Shown: positions 48,906 through 61,429 of the stretch, in pieces
How positions within the stretch are numbered: the first letter of the stretch is position 1
How the letters are laid out: each line of letters opens with the position of its first letter
Notes under the pieces: model-generated
Told to the model about the DNA's origin: nothing
The model's input: the letters and a program-made list of their open reading frames with translations, nothing else
Database searches by the model: none
Program-made: the position numbers and the translations under genes
NCBI GenBank assembly: GCA_022813625.1
Contig: JAKLMB010000010.1
Span: 682,001 to 746,000 of the forward strand
Source: Aaosphaeria pasadenensis
Lineage: Eukaryota > Ascomycota > Dothideomycetes > Pleosporales
Direction: 5' to 3'
DNA length: 64,000 bases

Positions 48906-50651
48906 TCACTCCGCAGTCCAGAGCCCAGCGCCTTGTTCCGCCCAGTCATCCCTGCCATCTTCACCTTTCTCCGCAACCTTCTTCGCGATAAGTTTCCGCG
49001 TAACCTTCACGTACTTTCCCGTCTCGGGGAACGGCTTCGACTTCCTGGTCACCACCTCAGTCGTGGTGGGTTCTTTCTCCCACCATCCGGGTGTAGAAGC
49101 GGGCGTCACGTTCCAGTACCTCACTTTGCCATCGCCGTCGACGCTGAGATACTGATCCTCTTCGTCTCCCTCCGCCGGGAGGAAATAGAGGCCGTGCGAG
49201 GTGGAAGCTACGTGCGTGCCCTTGGGACGCTGGAAGAGTTCCTTTCCGTTGGTCTGCGTATCCCATACGAGGTTCGTCCCGTCGGTGAGAGCGACGGCGA
49301 GTTTGCGGCCCTCGGCGAGCCACTGCGATGACGAGGTGATGGGAGCTCTTCGCCAGGACGGATCTGCTCGCAATTCGAAGCGCTGGGTGATCCAGCCGTC
49401 TGGAGCGTTGTCGAAGGGGCTCCATACGATGACGCGATGGTTGTTGGTCAAGGCGAGTTGCTGACCGTCTGGGTGCCAGACGAGATTCCTGCACCAGGAT
49501 TGGATGTCTTCGGGGAAGGTGGATATGAGCTCGCCAGTGGCGACGCGGAGGACCTTGACTGTGCGTCCCTGCTCGGAGCTCCAGACGATGAATTGCGAGG
49601 AGGGTGAGAATGCACCCGTCCATGCTTGTTTGCCGGAGTGCCCTGCGACCCAGGTCAATGAGCCCGTGAGAGCGTCGTACATCCGTAGTGTGCCATCCCA
49701 TGAGATGCTGGCAATGCTTTTTCCATTTGGACTGAAACTGGACCAGGTGATTGTGTCGGTGTGGCCGTGGAGTCTGTAGACTTCTTTGCCGGCATCAGTG
49801 TCCCAGACGACGACTTGTGGGAGGTCGTCCATTTCGCGCGGTCCGCTCTGCGTGGTCCTGTTCTTCGTGTGGAAGAGCAATCGCGTGCCGTCTGGAGAGA
49901 ATGGAAACGCTCCGAACGTGGGAAGTCGAGCGTCACTGAACGAGGTATGGTTGCGACGTCGGTGCTGCTTCGCTGCTTTGCTTAGGGCATCGGTGAATTC
50001 TGCATGGAGCGACGACGATGAAATGAACGCTTCAGTCCACTCGTGGCTTGCAAGTTCCGGGGCGATGGCTTTCAATGCTTTCGTAGCGAATTCAGATGCA
50101 TCGAGAGCCTCTTCCTCGACGAGCAAGCGACCGTGACGGTCGAGATCCCAGAGCACCAACGTATTGTCGATGCCATTTCGATTTGCAATATCAGCGACGC
50201 TGCTGACCAGAGTGTATGCAGGCCGATGTTCATCTATCCCAAGTATCTCATCCCCGTTCGAGACCTTGAGCGTCAATGTCGGTCGGAACGCAACGGTGCC
50301 TGTCCCTTCCAGCTCCTGTCGCAGTTCTCTGCTCGCAATGTCGTAGATGGCAATGCGTTCTTCGCTGCTGCTGATGGCTAGTAGCTTGCCATCACCACTA
50401 ATTGCAGTAGATAGACTGCCATATGCGATATCTTTTCCCAGGAAATTCGCTGGATATTCGAAGTTGTCCTGTTCGTAGTTCCATATACGAGGATGTCCGA
50501 CTACCCAAAACGCATCGACGCCACCGATAGTGAATTCGTGCTCCGCTTCACGAGGGAGTTCGTAACTGTAAAATAATTAGCCTGTATCTTCCACGTGAAA
50601 ATCAATGGAATAAAACTCCTACTCGTTTAGGAAATCAAGACGTGAAGGCAT
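48906..50651 (-). CDS. WD40-repeat protein of unknown function
   Basis: Exons 50623-50651 (nine codons plus two bases) and 48906-50565 join to 562 residues; the donor is GTAGGA and the acceptor TTACAG. The true N-terminus is MPSRLDFLNDYELPREAEHE; a shorter frame starting at a TTG near 50276 would omit about 125 residues, including the first beta-propeller repeats. WD-type repeats are visible throughout: GDGKLLAISSSEERIAIYD, LPQVVVWDTDAGKEVYRL, GHTDTITWSSFSPNGKSIA, SISWDGTLRMYDALTG and WHPDGQQLALTNNHRVIVW. They are enough for one irregular seven-bladed propeller. The C-terminal 50 residues are Lys/Glu-rich with VTRKSKPFPETGKYVKVTRK, a possible basic tail. WD40 propellers are scaffolds, so the partner and pathway cannot be deduced. 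It is transcribed in the same direction as the MFS gene 446 bp upstream. Confidence 0.88.
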
Positions 50652-51096
50652 GATGAGGGATGTGTGAAGGTGCGAATGCAGGTGGCGATTGAGATGTTAA
50701 AGTTGCTGCTGCCTGACCGATGATGTTTGTAGATCAAGCAAACTTGCACCCACGTGATGTTTCACCAGAACCAGGCAACGATAATTCCAGAGCCGTGGAT
50801 GTTTTCGGTATCAAACATGCAGATTAAGTTAGATCTCAAGCGGAGGTGAGGGGCATCACGGAGGAGTACAGATGATCATAAGTCGACTGGAGGTCGTGCT
50901 ATGGAATACGTAATCAGTATGTCTGATACATAGAGAAGTGACTTTGCGTTACATGAAATCTACCTAGGTATCTTTGATGCAGTTTTCCTTACTGGTCGTT
51001 TTCTGTTTTCCTTCTCGCAACCAAGTCAATTAAGTGTTGGAATTGAAATTGGTTTCCTAGTCGCCCAAGTATAATGAATTCTTGTAGCCTTCATCC
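50652..51096. other. Intergenic region between WD40 and MFS genes
   Basis: WD40 promoter and MFS 3' flank, both minus strand. No gene seen. Confidence 0.5.
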
Positions 51097-53109
51097 TCAA
51101 CCAACGGTCCTAACAACCCCATCCTCTCCTCTAACTTCTCCCTCCATCAGAATCTCATGTCCATCACCTTCGTATATGAACCTAGCAGCTACACTTCCCA
51201 CAACCGCCACCAAAGCCAGACACCACCACGCCAACCCCACAACACCCATATTCAGTCCCTTTCCGTACGTCCAACCGAACATGATGGGGCCGAACGTCCC
51301 AGACAGACTTCCCACAGTTTGTGCAATTCCATGAACGGTACCGAGTACGGAGGGGTGGGGAGAGCAGTTGTTAATGAGTATGGCAGAGCTCGGGAGCGCG
51401 AATGTACGAGCCAGCACTTGGACAAAGAGCACGGAACAAATGGCTATCCAAATGAATGGTCCTGTTGCTCCAGCAGGTGGGGAGGACCAGCTGGGAACTA
51501 TACTCAGGAACGGAGTGAGGATATATGCAAGTGGGAAGAGGGCTAGGAATATCTTATACGATCGGGCGGCACCGAGTTTGTGGGAGAGTCGCGGGTAGAT
51601 GAAGAGTTGTAAGCTTATGCCGATGCATCCAAGGATGGAGAGGGCAAGCCCAATGCGTGGAGGTGGGAGCGCAAGTCCGCCGGTGAAATGGATAAGTCCG
51701 TGTGGTTTGAAGCCTGGAGGGTGGGGGTTCTTGGGATCATATCTAGGTGTGGAGAGGAAGGTGAACCAGAGGGAGTTGAAAGTTCCGACGTGTATACTCA
51801 TTACAGCGCGGGATACGAGATTGCCAGTCATATTTCTAGTCCAGATCCGCCTGAAGGGAAGGATGTTCCGGATTTTGGCCTTCTGGAAAGGGTTCGAAGC
51901 GGGATTCCCAGATACTGGCGATTGCTGCAGTTCGGCGTCTGCGTCATCTTCGTCTGTTGGGATGGCAACGTAACCTTCGTCAGGAATATTTTGTCGCAGA
52001 ATGTGTCGCCTTATCCAACGCCCAAGGCGAAGTCCTGGATCGGGCTTGTGCTTTGTCAATTCGCTTGTTTCTTCTAGAAATAGCAGGACCATGAACGAAG
52101 AAAAGAGGAGGAATGCGGCATTGACGACGGTTGGAAGTGCATATGGCCATCTTGTCATCCAGTACACACCGTCTTTACCACCAAGTACAGAACCTGGTCC
52201 AAATACGGAGGGATAACTGCCCACGGGATCTGCGAGCAGTCCGCCTAGCAATGTTCAGTTGATTTATCTCTCAAAAATTATAGATAACTGCTTACCAAGG
52301 ATTGGTCCAATAATTACCCCAATATTAAAAGTCATAGGTAAGAGCAAGAAGGCTCGTGACTGATACTTCTTCTCTACGACAATTTCGGAGACCATAGTTC
52401 GCATTGTGCCAATGTTTCCGTTCAGAGTGCCACCAAGACATCGAAACACTACAGCCATAGGAAAACTGTGCGAGAACCCGAACCCGAGCATGGAGAGCAT
52501 GGTACCCAAGAGGCCGATGAAGATAACTCGCTTCCTGCCTCCATGGGGCGAGTCCGCAAACCGTCCCCAGAGGATGGCCGTCAGGAATTGCGCAGCAGGA
52601 AACGATGCATGAATGATTCCTACTTGGTACGCTATTGTCGATTCTGGAAGGCTTGGATCAAAAGATTGTAGCTGGTAGAAGATGTATGAACCGAGCGCGG
52701 TCTGCGTAAGAGGTTCCGATAGACGTGATAGTACAAGGACCGTGAGCTGGTCCTTTCGAGGTAGCGAGCTCCATGAAATGGGTTTGTCCTTTTCTTCAGC
52801 CTCGATTTGTTCGATTTCCTCAAGGTCTGCTTCCACCTCCAATTCGCGGAGGTTTGTATCTACCTCGAGATCAGGCAGCAGTTGACGATGATCTTTTCGG
52901 CTTGATGGAGTACCTGCTACATCACCATCGCATGCTGGTGAACTGCTATCAGAGTTCTCATTCTCTGCTGCAGTTGATTCATTATCAGTTACGCTTTGCA
53001 CTTGCGCGTTGTTTTCATCGATATCTATCAACGGGCGAACATCGGACTTCCTGCTGGAGGATGACGATCTCCGCGAATCGCCATGCGAATTGTCGTGGTT
53101 CTCGGGCAT
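51097..53109 (-). CDS. Major facilitator superfamily transporter
   Basis: Exons 52296-53109 and 51097-52244 (donor GTAAGC, acceptor GCTAG) join to 653 residues. I chose the ATG at 53109 (MPENHDNS); the frame extends upstream only to a TTG. Residues 1-115 are a long Ser/Asp/Glu-rich cytosolic tail. The first six-helix bundle follows, with the MFS loop 2-3 motif WGRFADSPHGGRKRV and helix 5-like GFGFSHSFPMAVVFRCLGGTLNGNIGTMRTM. A charged central loop (about 360-420) separates it from the second bundle, with helices around VSRAVMSIHVG, IGLALSILGCIGISLQLF, FLALFPLAYILTPFL, GPFIWIAICSVLFVQ and VGLAWWCLALVAVVG. The RFADSPHGGRKRV signature and GTVHGIAQTVGSLSGTFGPIMFGW resemble the fungal ZIF1/tetracycline-resistance-like group. 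Substrate unknown. It is divergent from the msrB gene across 922 bp. Confidence 0.92.
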
Positions 53110-54031
53110 CGAGTTGTGGAATAAAAAGAGCTTCAACTCGAGCTCTGTGATAGTACAATATACTACGATCCAAGAGAGATTGCGTTTACGAGTAGCGAAA
53201 GAGATTGGATGTCAGATTTCCTCAAGTGCATCGGTACTTACAGAACCTCCGAGAGCGGGTGCGAGAGAGATTTTTGCATAGCCATTAACGATTCCTGCTA
53301 ACGATCATTATCGGAGTTATTCCTGGAAGCAAGCATGCACGGTCAGTAGCCAAGATCATTCCCGTCCGACCAAAGTTGCCTAGGAGGATCAAACGCGACT
53401 CAGCCAAAACTTGCGTAATTGCATCCACGTGACGGTGTATACGAGACTGTGAGGCGGGAGGCCTGAATGTCAATTGGCGTTACGAGTAGATTGTCAGCCT
53501 GTCAGACGTTGACGAGCGAGTATTTGATTGCAAAGTGGGACGTAAACAGAATCAACGGAAGATCATATTTCCATGATATTTACATGTTGTTTGTGCTACA
53601 AGACAACATCTCGGAGTATTCGACTCTACGAATTTGACTGGTGTGAGATCGCAATTCCATTAGAGCATTACTTTCTCCGCAGCCTAGAAAGCAAGTATAA
53701 GTATATATGCACCACGTGATAGCATTTGAGTTGAATCTCTATCATCCCAAAAAGGCAATTAATGTTCCCATAATCAACGATTACAATACACGTTCGAGAA
53801 CGCATATTGATGACGGCCACAACGAATCATGACGCAATTCCAAATTAGCTCTCACCGCGGGCGGGTGGCGTCCATGCTCGCAGAACAGCTCTCCCCCGCT
53901 CCGCCAATCAATCTGATAAAATAATATACACAGCCCTACCAACTACATCCATCAACCTCCCAATATCTCAAATCATTCAACTACCATACACCACACGAAT
54001 ACATATATAACACCGCATCCCCAACCTCTTT
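53110..54031. promoter_or_regulatory. Divergent promoter region of MFS and msrB genes
   Basis: 922 bp between two start codons on opposite strands. TATATAA at 54004-54010 lies 22 bp from the msrB ATG, rather close for a TATA box. No gene seen. Confidence 0.4.
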
Positions 54032-54732
54032 ATGCGCTTTCCAACCCTCCTACGAACATTCTACACCTTCACAACAACCAAAACACCAGCAATCGCCTCG
54101 CGATCATCCCTCCAAAGCATCTCGCGCGTCCCGCACCACCGCAGCTCTCCAATCCTCCTACAGTCCATGCCCAACCTACCCTTCCTCGGAAACCTCTTCG
54201 GCTCGAGCTCGTCGCAAACCATGTCCGACAACACGAACTTCCCCGTCCAGAAGACCGAGGGCGAATGGCAGGCCATCCTGAGCCCTGGTACGTCCCCCCA
54301 TCCATCACCCACGCCAAATCCAATAACCACACAACAAGCAAATAGCTAACATGCCACGCAACCATAGAGCAATTCCGCATCCTCCGCAACAAAGGCACCG
54401 AAGCCCCCGGCTCAGGAACCTACAACAAGCACTACCCATCCACCGGCGTCTACACGTGCGTCGGATGCGCCGCGCCCTTGTACAAAGCGAACCACAAGTT
54501 CGATTCCGGGTGCGGGTGGCCTGCATTCTGGGACGCGGTCCCCGGCGCCGTGGGCCAGAAGACGGATTCGAGTTTGGGAATGTCGCGCACGGAGATCGTG
54601 TGTAATAACTGCGGAGGACACCTGGGGCATATTTTCAAGGGGGAGCGGTTTGGGAATCCGAAGGATGAGAGGCATTGTGTTAATAGTGTTAGTATTAATT
54701 TCAGTGCTGGGGAGGGGAAGGAGGGGGGGTGA
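54032..54732 (+). CDS. msrB: Methionine-R-sulfoxide reductase B
   Basis: Exons 54032-54287 and 54368-54732 join to 206 residues; the donor is GTACGT and the intron 80 nt. The catalytic domain (about 65-200) carries structural zinc Cys pairs at 116/119 (CVGC) and 164/167 (CNNC), the FDSGCGWPAF motif with candidate resolving Cys134, GHLGHIFKGERFG, and the nucleophile Cys189 in RHCVNSVSINF. It reduces methionine-R-sulfoxide in proteins using thioredoxin. The first 60 residues are Arg/Ser/Thr-rich with no acidic residues, like a mitochondrial presequence. Internal ATGs at MPNLPF and MSDNTNF could give a cytosolic form by alternative initiation, an inference from layout only. It converges with the DUF3433-type gene, the stops being 264 bp apart. 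Confidence 0.96.
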
Positions 54733-54996
54733 CTAGATGATGGTGCGGGTGGTAGTGGTGGTGGGAGAAGGGGAGGGGGGAAGTTGTAGGATTATGTGTG
54801 TATGTGATGATGTCTTTGAGATGAATGATGATTGATTGAATGAGCACTGGGATGTCAGAGTTGGAGGTTGAGTCTCCTGAGTTTGGCAGAGTATATTTGT
54901 GTAAAACTGTTTATTATCGCCAACCTGAATTATCTATGGATTGTGTCTTATTGATGAATGGGTATCTTTAAGGAGACGAAGAAAGGGAATATGAGC

Positions 54997-57900
54997 CTAA
55001 GGGCTCGTGGCAACATTGGTCTTCGACGTCTTCCCCCTCGTCACAACCTTGATCAGCCCGCCCGTGGTCCTCCGTACGAAATTAGGCTTCTTCGCGATCG
55101 CCGCAGCGTTCGCCGGGCTATCCACCCATTCTACAGCATCGGGCCCTCCGACGATCTCCACGCCCCATCGAACTTCCCCGTCCTTCCCCTTGAACCATCC
55201 CAGCTTTGTCTTGATGTCTCGATCACGTCTCAATGTCAGGCCCCTCTGCTGCACCAGACTTAAGAAGTTTTCAGAGCCAGCAACCAGGACGAGTACATCT
55301 GCGATGGAGTCGACGTTCCGCAACATGTAGCGAGTGTATCTGCGCTGCAGAGCAGCTACCACGACCGAAGTGCCGATGAGCCAGATCAGAATGGCAGCAC
55401 TGAGGTAGGTAGCCACGCTGTTCATGTGCAAGATCTGAATACGGTTCGTCACTAGGGCAATGCCTCCTCGATTGGTGTTGAGGCTTGGGTACACCTTTTC
55501 GGGCTGCTCGACCTTCCAGGTATCGTCCACAGCTGGTGGGAGTGAATCCATGGAATTGTCACCAATTTTCTGATAAGCAAATCCGCCATCCTGCAGCGAG
55601 AGCTTGTTGGCAACATAGTGCTGGAAGTAGGTCTGCAGTGTGCGATTTGCGCTGTCCACGAGAGTGTCGTAGTTCAGCAGGGCGTCCTGGTCTTTGCCAG
55701 CGAGCAGGAACATCGCATAGGAGATGTAGTCCATGTTCATTCCAAATTCACGGTCTACGATCCTGAAGCTATCCTGCTGGTAGAAGGCACTAGTAGTCGG
55801 CTCGACCAAGGAAAATAGGGCCAAGAAAAACAACACGCCGTAACTAGAAACATATTAGGATTTCGCGAACACAACATGAACGCACACACTGCTCACCTGG
55901 TAGTAATGCTCGACCCGAACCCATCCGAGTACGACTGAGTCATAGGCGTAGGTTGGTGACGTCCAAGAACTTCCATCCAGGCGGAATCTGCAGGAACTGG
56001 GCTGTTCAGAATCCTGTACGACTTCACAGCCTTGGACTGCTTTTCCACGGTGACTGCTGCCGCAGCTGTCTCAATGATTGGCGAGCAACGCGCAGCCTGC
56101 ATTCTCGGGACTTCCTCAAAGACGAATACATCATCACCGCCTGAATCTTCGTCATTCCACAATCGGCCTTTTCCTCTGATCCATTTAGGTATAAAGGTGA
56201 CAGGCCAGTCGGAATCTTGTCCTCCAAAGAGGCTTTCCCGCGTCGAATTGAACACTGACCAATATGCGATGGTAGCCATTCCAAAATTGCCTTCAGTCTC
56301 ATTGACACAGCAGCCAAATTCGAAATCCCGAACTGTATTCTTGGATTCTGAGTCTGAATCGCTGCTCTTCAGTTCCTCGAAGAAACTTGACTTGATGCCA
56401 TATCTCTTTTTTAACAGGGTTATGCTCTGGTTCCGTTCTCTGGTTCTGAACTGCTCATATGTGGCCATCCACGAGTTCTGATCAGCCATTTCCTCAATGA
56501 CACTACATTCCAATCTAGCACGAATGGCCGGGGTATTGACGGTAACATTCGCAGGCGAGAAGACTGTGCCCTTGTTTCCCATGTCTCCGGGTCGTCGTGC
56601 TGGATCCATGTCGGGTATGACTGAGAGATCTACCGGGATAAAGCTCCACTCGTTATGGCTCCAGGCAAGCTTAGAAGCATTTGTCATCACTTCCACTGTA
56701 GCACCATCAAGGAAGTTTCCGTTGAAGTCTTCAAAGAAGCCATCCATAAGAGAGCGTGGCTCAAAATTCATACCTGAAGTATTTGCTGAAGTTATGTCCG
56801 TGATGATCGGGACTTGGCGCAACTCCAAGGTTCGATTGATTGGCACTTGCTCCGAGACAATGTCTGGTTTCCTCTCGAAAAGAGCGGACATTGATACAGT
56901 CACTACAGTTGTCAGCACGACCCAAATGCAGCCAGTAGTAGAGAACTTACAAACTTGGCAAAGCGTGCTTCCAAGGCAGATCGTGAACAGCACGAAATGC
57001 CTATGTTTTAGGGCTTTGATGGCTGCTCCCATCCACGTTTTGGATCGATAAGTCAACCCGGCGCCTGAATGAATGGGCGTTGGCGATCGCGATTGCGCTA
57101 TGTATGGCTGTAGGATGCGGAATGACTGGTCAAGCTGGTCCCACCATAATCCAATGATAATTGATACCACGGTTGGTACAATCGAAATCGGAGCGAAAGT
57201 CTTAAAACTCAAACCGAATTTCGAGACATCCGCTTCGTAGATGAAAGCAAGTTGCGATAGGCGCGATTGTTCCGAGAACGCATTCAAGATCAGAATGGCA
57301 ATCAATATCAGCGAGAGAAAGAACGCTAGAGCTAGCAAAGTCCGCAAATGGATTGACACAGGCCGCCAGTCACGTTCTTTCTTCGTCTTCTTGTTGCTAG
57401 AAACTGAACGGACATGTCAGTGCTCACCAAAAGTCAGATAGAAGGAGAAAATACTAACCACCAGTAACAGATCCCTCAGACAGGAGGGCAGAGCCAAACG
57501 TTGAATATTTATCTCTTCGAAGAGCAGAGTACAGATCGTTCTTTGAAGCCTTGTGCATGATTTTCAGAGTAGAGGTCTTTGCCCGCCCTGGATCAAGTAA
57601 TGAAGCCATACCGACTGTACTGGCAGGGTCACTCTGCAAGTTCAATGGCCGGCGCGTCAATCGAGAAAACCACAGAACAAGGAGCAGTAAGATGGAAGAT
57701 GTAAAGAAGAGAACAGCGATCGTGACACCGACCTCAGTAATAACAACAACGCGATTCTCGACGTTAGCAACCACTCCCTCCATCGTTTCGCTATTGACCG
57801 CCGATGCCGTTGTCACAATGTCTTGCATAGTTTCCGCAAATATCCTTCCCCTAATTTTTGCTGCCATTTCAACCAAGCGCGGTTCATCGATGACGTTGGA

Positions 57901-59747
57901 TAAGTTATAAGAGTAGAAAGCTCCCAGGACCGCAGATAAACCGGTGAATTCAGCCCACCCTGACTCTCTCGTTTCGTTATTCTGCTCTGCATGAGCATCG
58001 TACCGAGATCGGAGTACATATGACCGCCATTTATCGTGTAGACTCGATTCCCGGAACCTTGTAGTATTGAACATGTTCTCCGGTATTTTCTTTAGCTCGC
58101 CTTGAACACCTGGGGCATTCTCCAGCACAGTCTCTGTACTAGAAATTGAAGCAGACATAGATCTATCTGCCATCGAATAACGGGTGTCACAGAGAAGTGC
58201 TCGCATCTTGAAATCGGATCTTTGCTCATAGGTTGCGTTTTCCGGCAGTCCTTGGATATATTGTATGCCATCGAACAGCCATTGCTTTGTCCACGCCGTG
58301 TTGGCGATGATAATCTCTCTATTTCTGCATTGTTCCGTACTGTTGAAGCGAACGAATGGTGACATCGGGAATACCTCTTCTGGTGCAGGACGATGGCCTG
58401 GTTGTAACATGTGACTAGAGCCAGTTTCGTGAAGAACTGACGTGTCAGACCATAGCATTCCGCCATACGACAACTGGCTACTGGCAGGATGGAGAGTCAA
58501 TTCGTACTCGCAGCCGTCAGCGGACGAGATGTTGAATACGACCATAGGTTGAATCCCTTTTTGCAGATCACCATGCGAGTCAACGATCTCATACGGCTTT
58601 CGAACGGCCGATTGACTAATGGTCATATTTTGACACTCGAAACTGGCCTGCAGAGCAGTAGTCTCCGCCTTCCAGGTTCTGTATGTCGAATTTAGTGTTG
58701 GGTCGAATTGCTGCTCTTCTTTCTTGGGCCAGAATGGAAGTACAAAGGAGCTGTCAGTTGCCCACGCCGATGTCGAGATATTTCGCATCACAGAAGCGAT
58801 GATTCGAAAGGATGTATCTCTTGTTGGCTGGATCGGCGGCTCGGGCTTCAATGAGATTCTTGTGAATGGTACCGTTCGAGGTATGGCGACCTCTTCTGAT
58901 GTGAGGAGGGCAGAAGACAAGGGCGAAATAGCGAGGAGCGCAGTGATGTTGACGAATGCAATGCAAAGAAGCGCCCAGCTAGTCTTTCCATTCTTCTTTC
59001 TCCGAAAAGCTGCGTCCCAAAATATCCCCCACCATGCCTTCGGGGTATGTAATATCGTTCCTACAGCACTGGCGCCTCCTGCGGGTGCACTGGCTAAGCG
59101 AGTGAAAGGCTCTGTCCTCTTCAAGTCTTCAAAAAGAGTGACCGTGACTTGGGTGAATAGCACCGCAATCAGAGTCGGTGTAAATCGCCAGCCAAATACT
59201 GAAGATACGTGTCAGTGACAATAATAAGATGAGTCGATATATACTCACGGATAGCCGAAGAACCGTCATCGTAGCCTAATCCATAATGTCGAGTCGAATA
59301 CCAACACAAAATGACCGTGGCTACACCAAGGCCCAAACTAATAAGGATAGCAAATGTTACGAAGTACCATCGCAACGTGAAAGGCAACCAGTCACGCTCT
59401 CGGACTGTGTTCGTTCTAGGCAAAGTAGCTATCGATGATCCTGGCCCAGACTGTGTTGGAGAACTTTGTGTTGGTAAAGTGTTCGTTGGAGATTGCGATT
59501 GTATGGCGCCCGCAGGATTTGGTGGAGTCTGTGTTTGGTGGCCTCCGGAATTGATGGAAATTGGATTGCTGGGTTGTCGTGTTATCGAAGAACCGGACGA
59601 AGCAGTAGCATTCTGTAACTGCGAAATGGGGGATCTAGCAATGGAGCTAGCCAGTGATTGCCTTCGTTGTGAACCATTGCTACCACCCAGATGGGGACGG
59701 TGGGACTCCTCTATAGGAGATACTGGGCTCGGTGCACGTTGGGTCAT
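54997..59747 (-). CDS. Large multi-pass membrane protein with duplicated DUF3433-like modules
   Basis: Five exons, 59249-59747, 57459-59198, 56951-57403, 55897-56902 and 54997-55843, join in frame to 1514 residues. The N-terminal 120 residues are Ser/Pro/Gln-rich. Two related modules follow, each opening with an RDW-P motif before a transmembrane hairpin: ERDWLPFTLRWYFVTFA near 125 and ERDWRPVSIHLRTLLALAFF near 760. Each continues with FGWRFTPTLIAVL or FKTFAPISIVPTVVS, a helix pair, and a large presumably extracytoplasmic loop with many N-glycosylation sequons. Further helices lie near VVVITEVGVTIAVLFFTSSILLLLVLWF and YLSAAILIWLIGTSVVVAAL. This duplicated layout matches fungal DUF3433 proteins, whose function is not established. 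The third intron (56903-56950) is 48 nt, in frame and without a stop, so unspliced reading adds 16 residues. Four intron joins are supported by good donors (GTGAGT, GTTAGT, GTAAGT, GTGAGC). Confidence 0.87.
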
Positions 59748-61429
59748 GGTGATTATATGTCAATCGGCTTTGTTCTAAAAAGTTGACGGTTTCGAGAATG
59801 TGTAGGACCCATCCAGATTGTAGATAAAAAGTTGTAAGATCCCGTCCCAGTCCCAGTAGTTGTGAGAAGTGCGTACGACGCCCACACAAGATGGATGAAC
59901 GGTGGCCGTCGAATTCCCTCCCAGGAGCAACTCACGTCGAGACAGACGAACAAAAAATAGATCCATCTCGTCCCTTGCAGCGGAACTTAAGAGATCGCAA
60001 GCGCATTATGCCAAGAGAACATATTGCAATGAATCTTCAGCCCCCATGTGAGACGGCTAGTATTTGGGCCTAACGAAGCTCACCAGGGCGTTCGCTGACC
60101 AGGAAAAAGACGATTTAAGTGGTCGAACGCATGGTATAGGTACAAATCATTCCCATATGTTACTAGTGCAAGGGGCTAAGATTCTTCTCCATGTCAAGAT
60201 TGAAGGCCTTAAGCGGAGGAAGTGCAGTAGTAGGGCGCGTAGAAAAGAAATCATTTGAAAAGACCCTGTACGCGCTGGAGGATCATTACCCGCCTGGAAG
60301 ATCGAGTAGAACTGTCTCGTGCGACGACAGTAAATTTCCGACAGGGCCTTTGGACGGTAGCACGACATTCCTAATAGTTTTCAGGTAAGCAAATTTTGAA
60401 GTGGACCATCCAATGTACACACACACCATTGTCGCTGATATTTTGCAAAGTCAGCTTGGGAACAGAGCAGTGTTGAATGTTGCAACGGTGATGATAAGAT
60501 TAAGGTTAGGTCCAGGTACCCGTTCCCGTCACTACTGGTGTCCGCCCCCGAAGCGCTCCAACCGGCCCAACGAACCATCGATGTGCTCTCCAGACCTTGT
60601 ACGGAGTACTCATGCGTCATATGATAATTCTGTCACGAGCAAGTGTTCGGAATCATGATTACGGAGATGTCGAGTACGTGGTGGAGGCATGAAGGGCATC
60701 GAACAAACAATGGAGGAGCAGTTAACAGGAAGTCGCGGTGATCATAAATCACGTGATCGTGACTTGCACCTGTACAGACTTTACCTACGACTATCTCCCC
60801 TTTGACGTGAGAACAGATTAGAGAATGTTTATCGATGATCGCATGTTATTCAATTTCCTTGATTTCTCCACGAGTCAACGGCTGTAAGTCAGATAAACGG
60901 CAGCCCGTCCCAGTCAATGTGTTTCGTCTGGATTCGCCCAGCCACTGACCAGCCTCACGAATATCCCCAACCTCAAGACCAACCCCTCCGCGCACGCACC
61001 CCACAACGGCGTACAAAACATGCAGAGCGCTGCTGTATTCCACGCCCTTCCCTTTTCATCCCATCTGCATATTACTACTCATCAATCATCATTTTGTCGC
61101 ACAGTTCTTTTCGAAGTTACGAATTGAAGAACCAAACCTCTTGTTGTGCTATCGACCATTTCTTGAAGCTTGGACCTTGTTGAGCTGCTGGCACTATTCA
61201 CCACTCCCACTATCAATTCAACCAACGAACATATTCACCAGTCTTAGTATCGCATTTATAAGGACTTGAGGTGTGTACGCACAGTTTACCAACATCTTCC
61301 TCAACCATCAAATACTAATACCACCCCTAGATATCAAGCCCGCAACTGCATCTTCGCTCTCAACATCCATCCATCCATTAAGGACCACTACTTTTCGGCC
61401 CCACTTAACCCACTCCAAACACCGCAATC
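59748..61429. other. Divergent intergenic region
   Basis: Lies between the DUF3433-type gene (-) and the micropeptide gene (+). It holds one TACGGAGTA motif at 60600 and, at its right end, the probable leader intron of the micropeptide gene (61271-61330). No other gene seen. Confidence 0.5.
61271..61330 (+). other. Probable 5'-UTR intron of the micropeptide gene
   Basis: A GTGTGT donor after TTGAG, an ACTAAT branch-like word and a CCCCTAG acceptor define a 60-nt candidate intron ending 99 bp before the ATG at 61430. It lies outside any coding frame, so it would be a leader intron. No transcript evidence. Confidence 0.45.
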
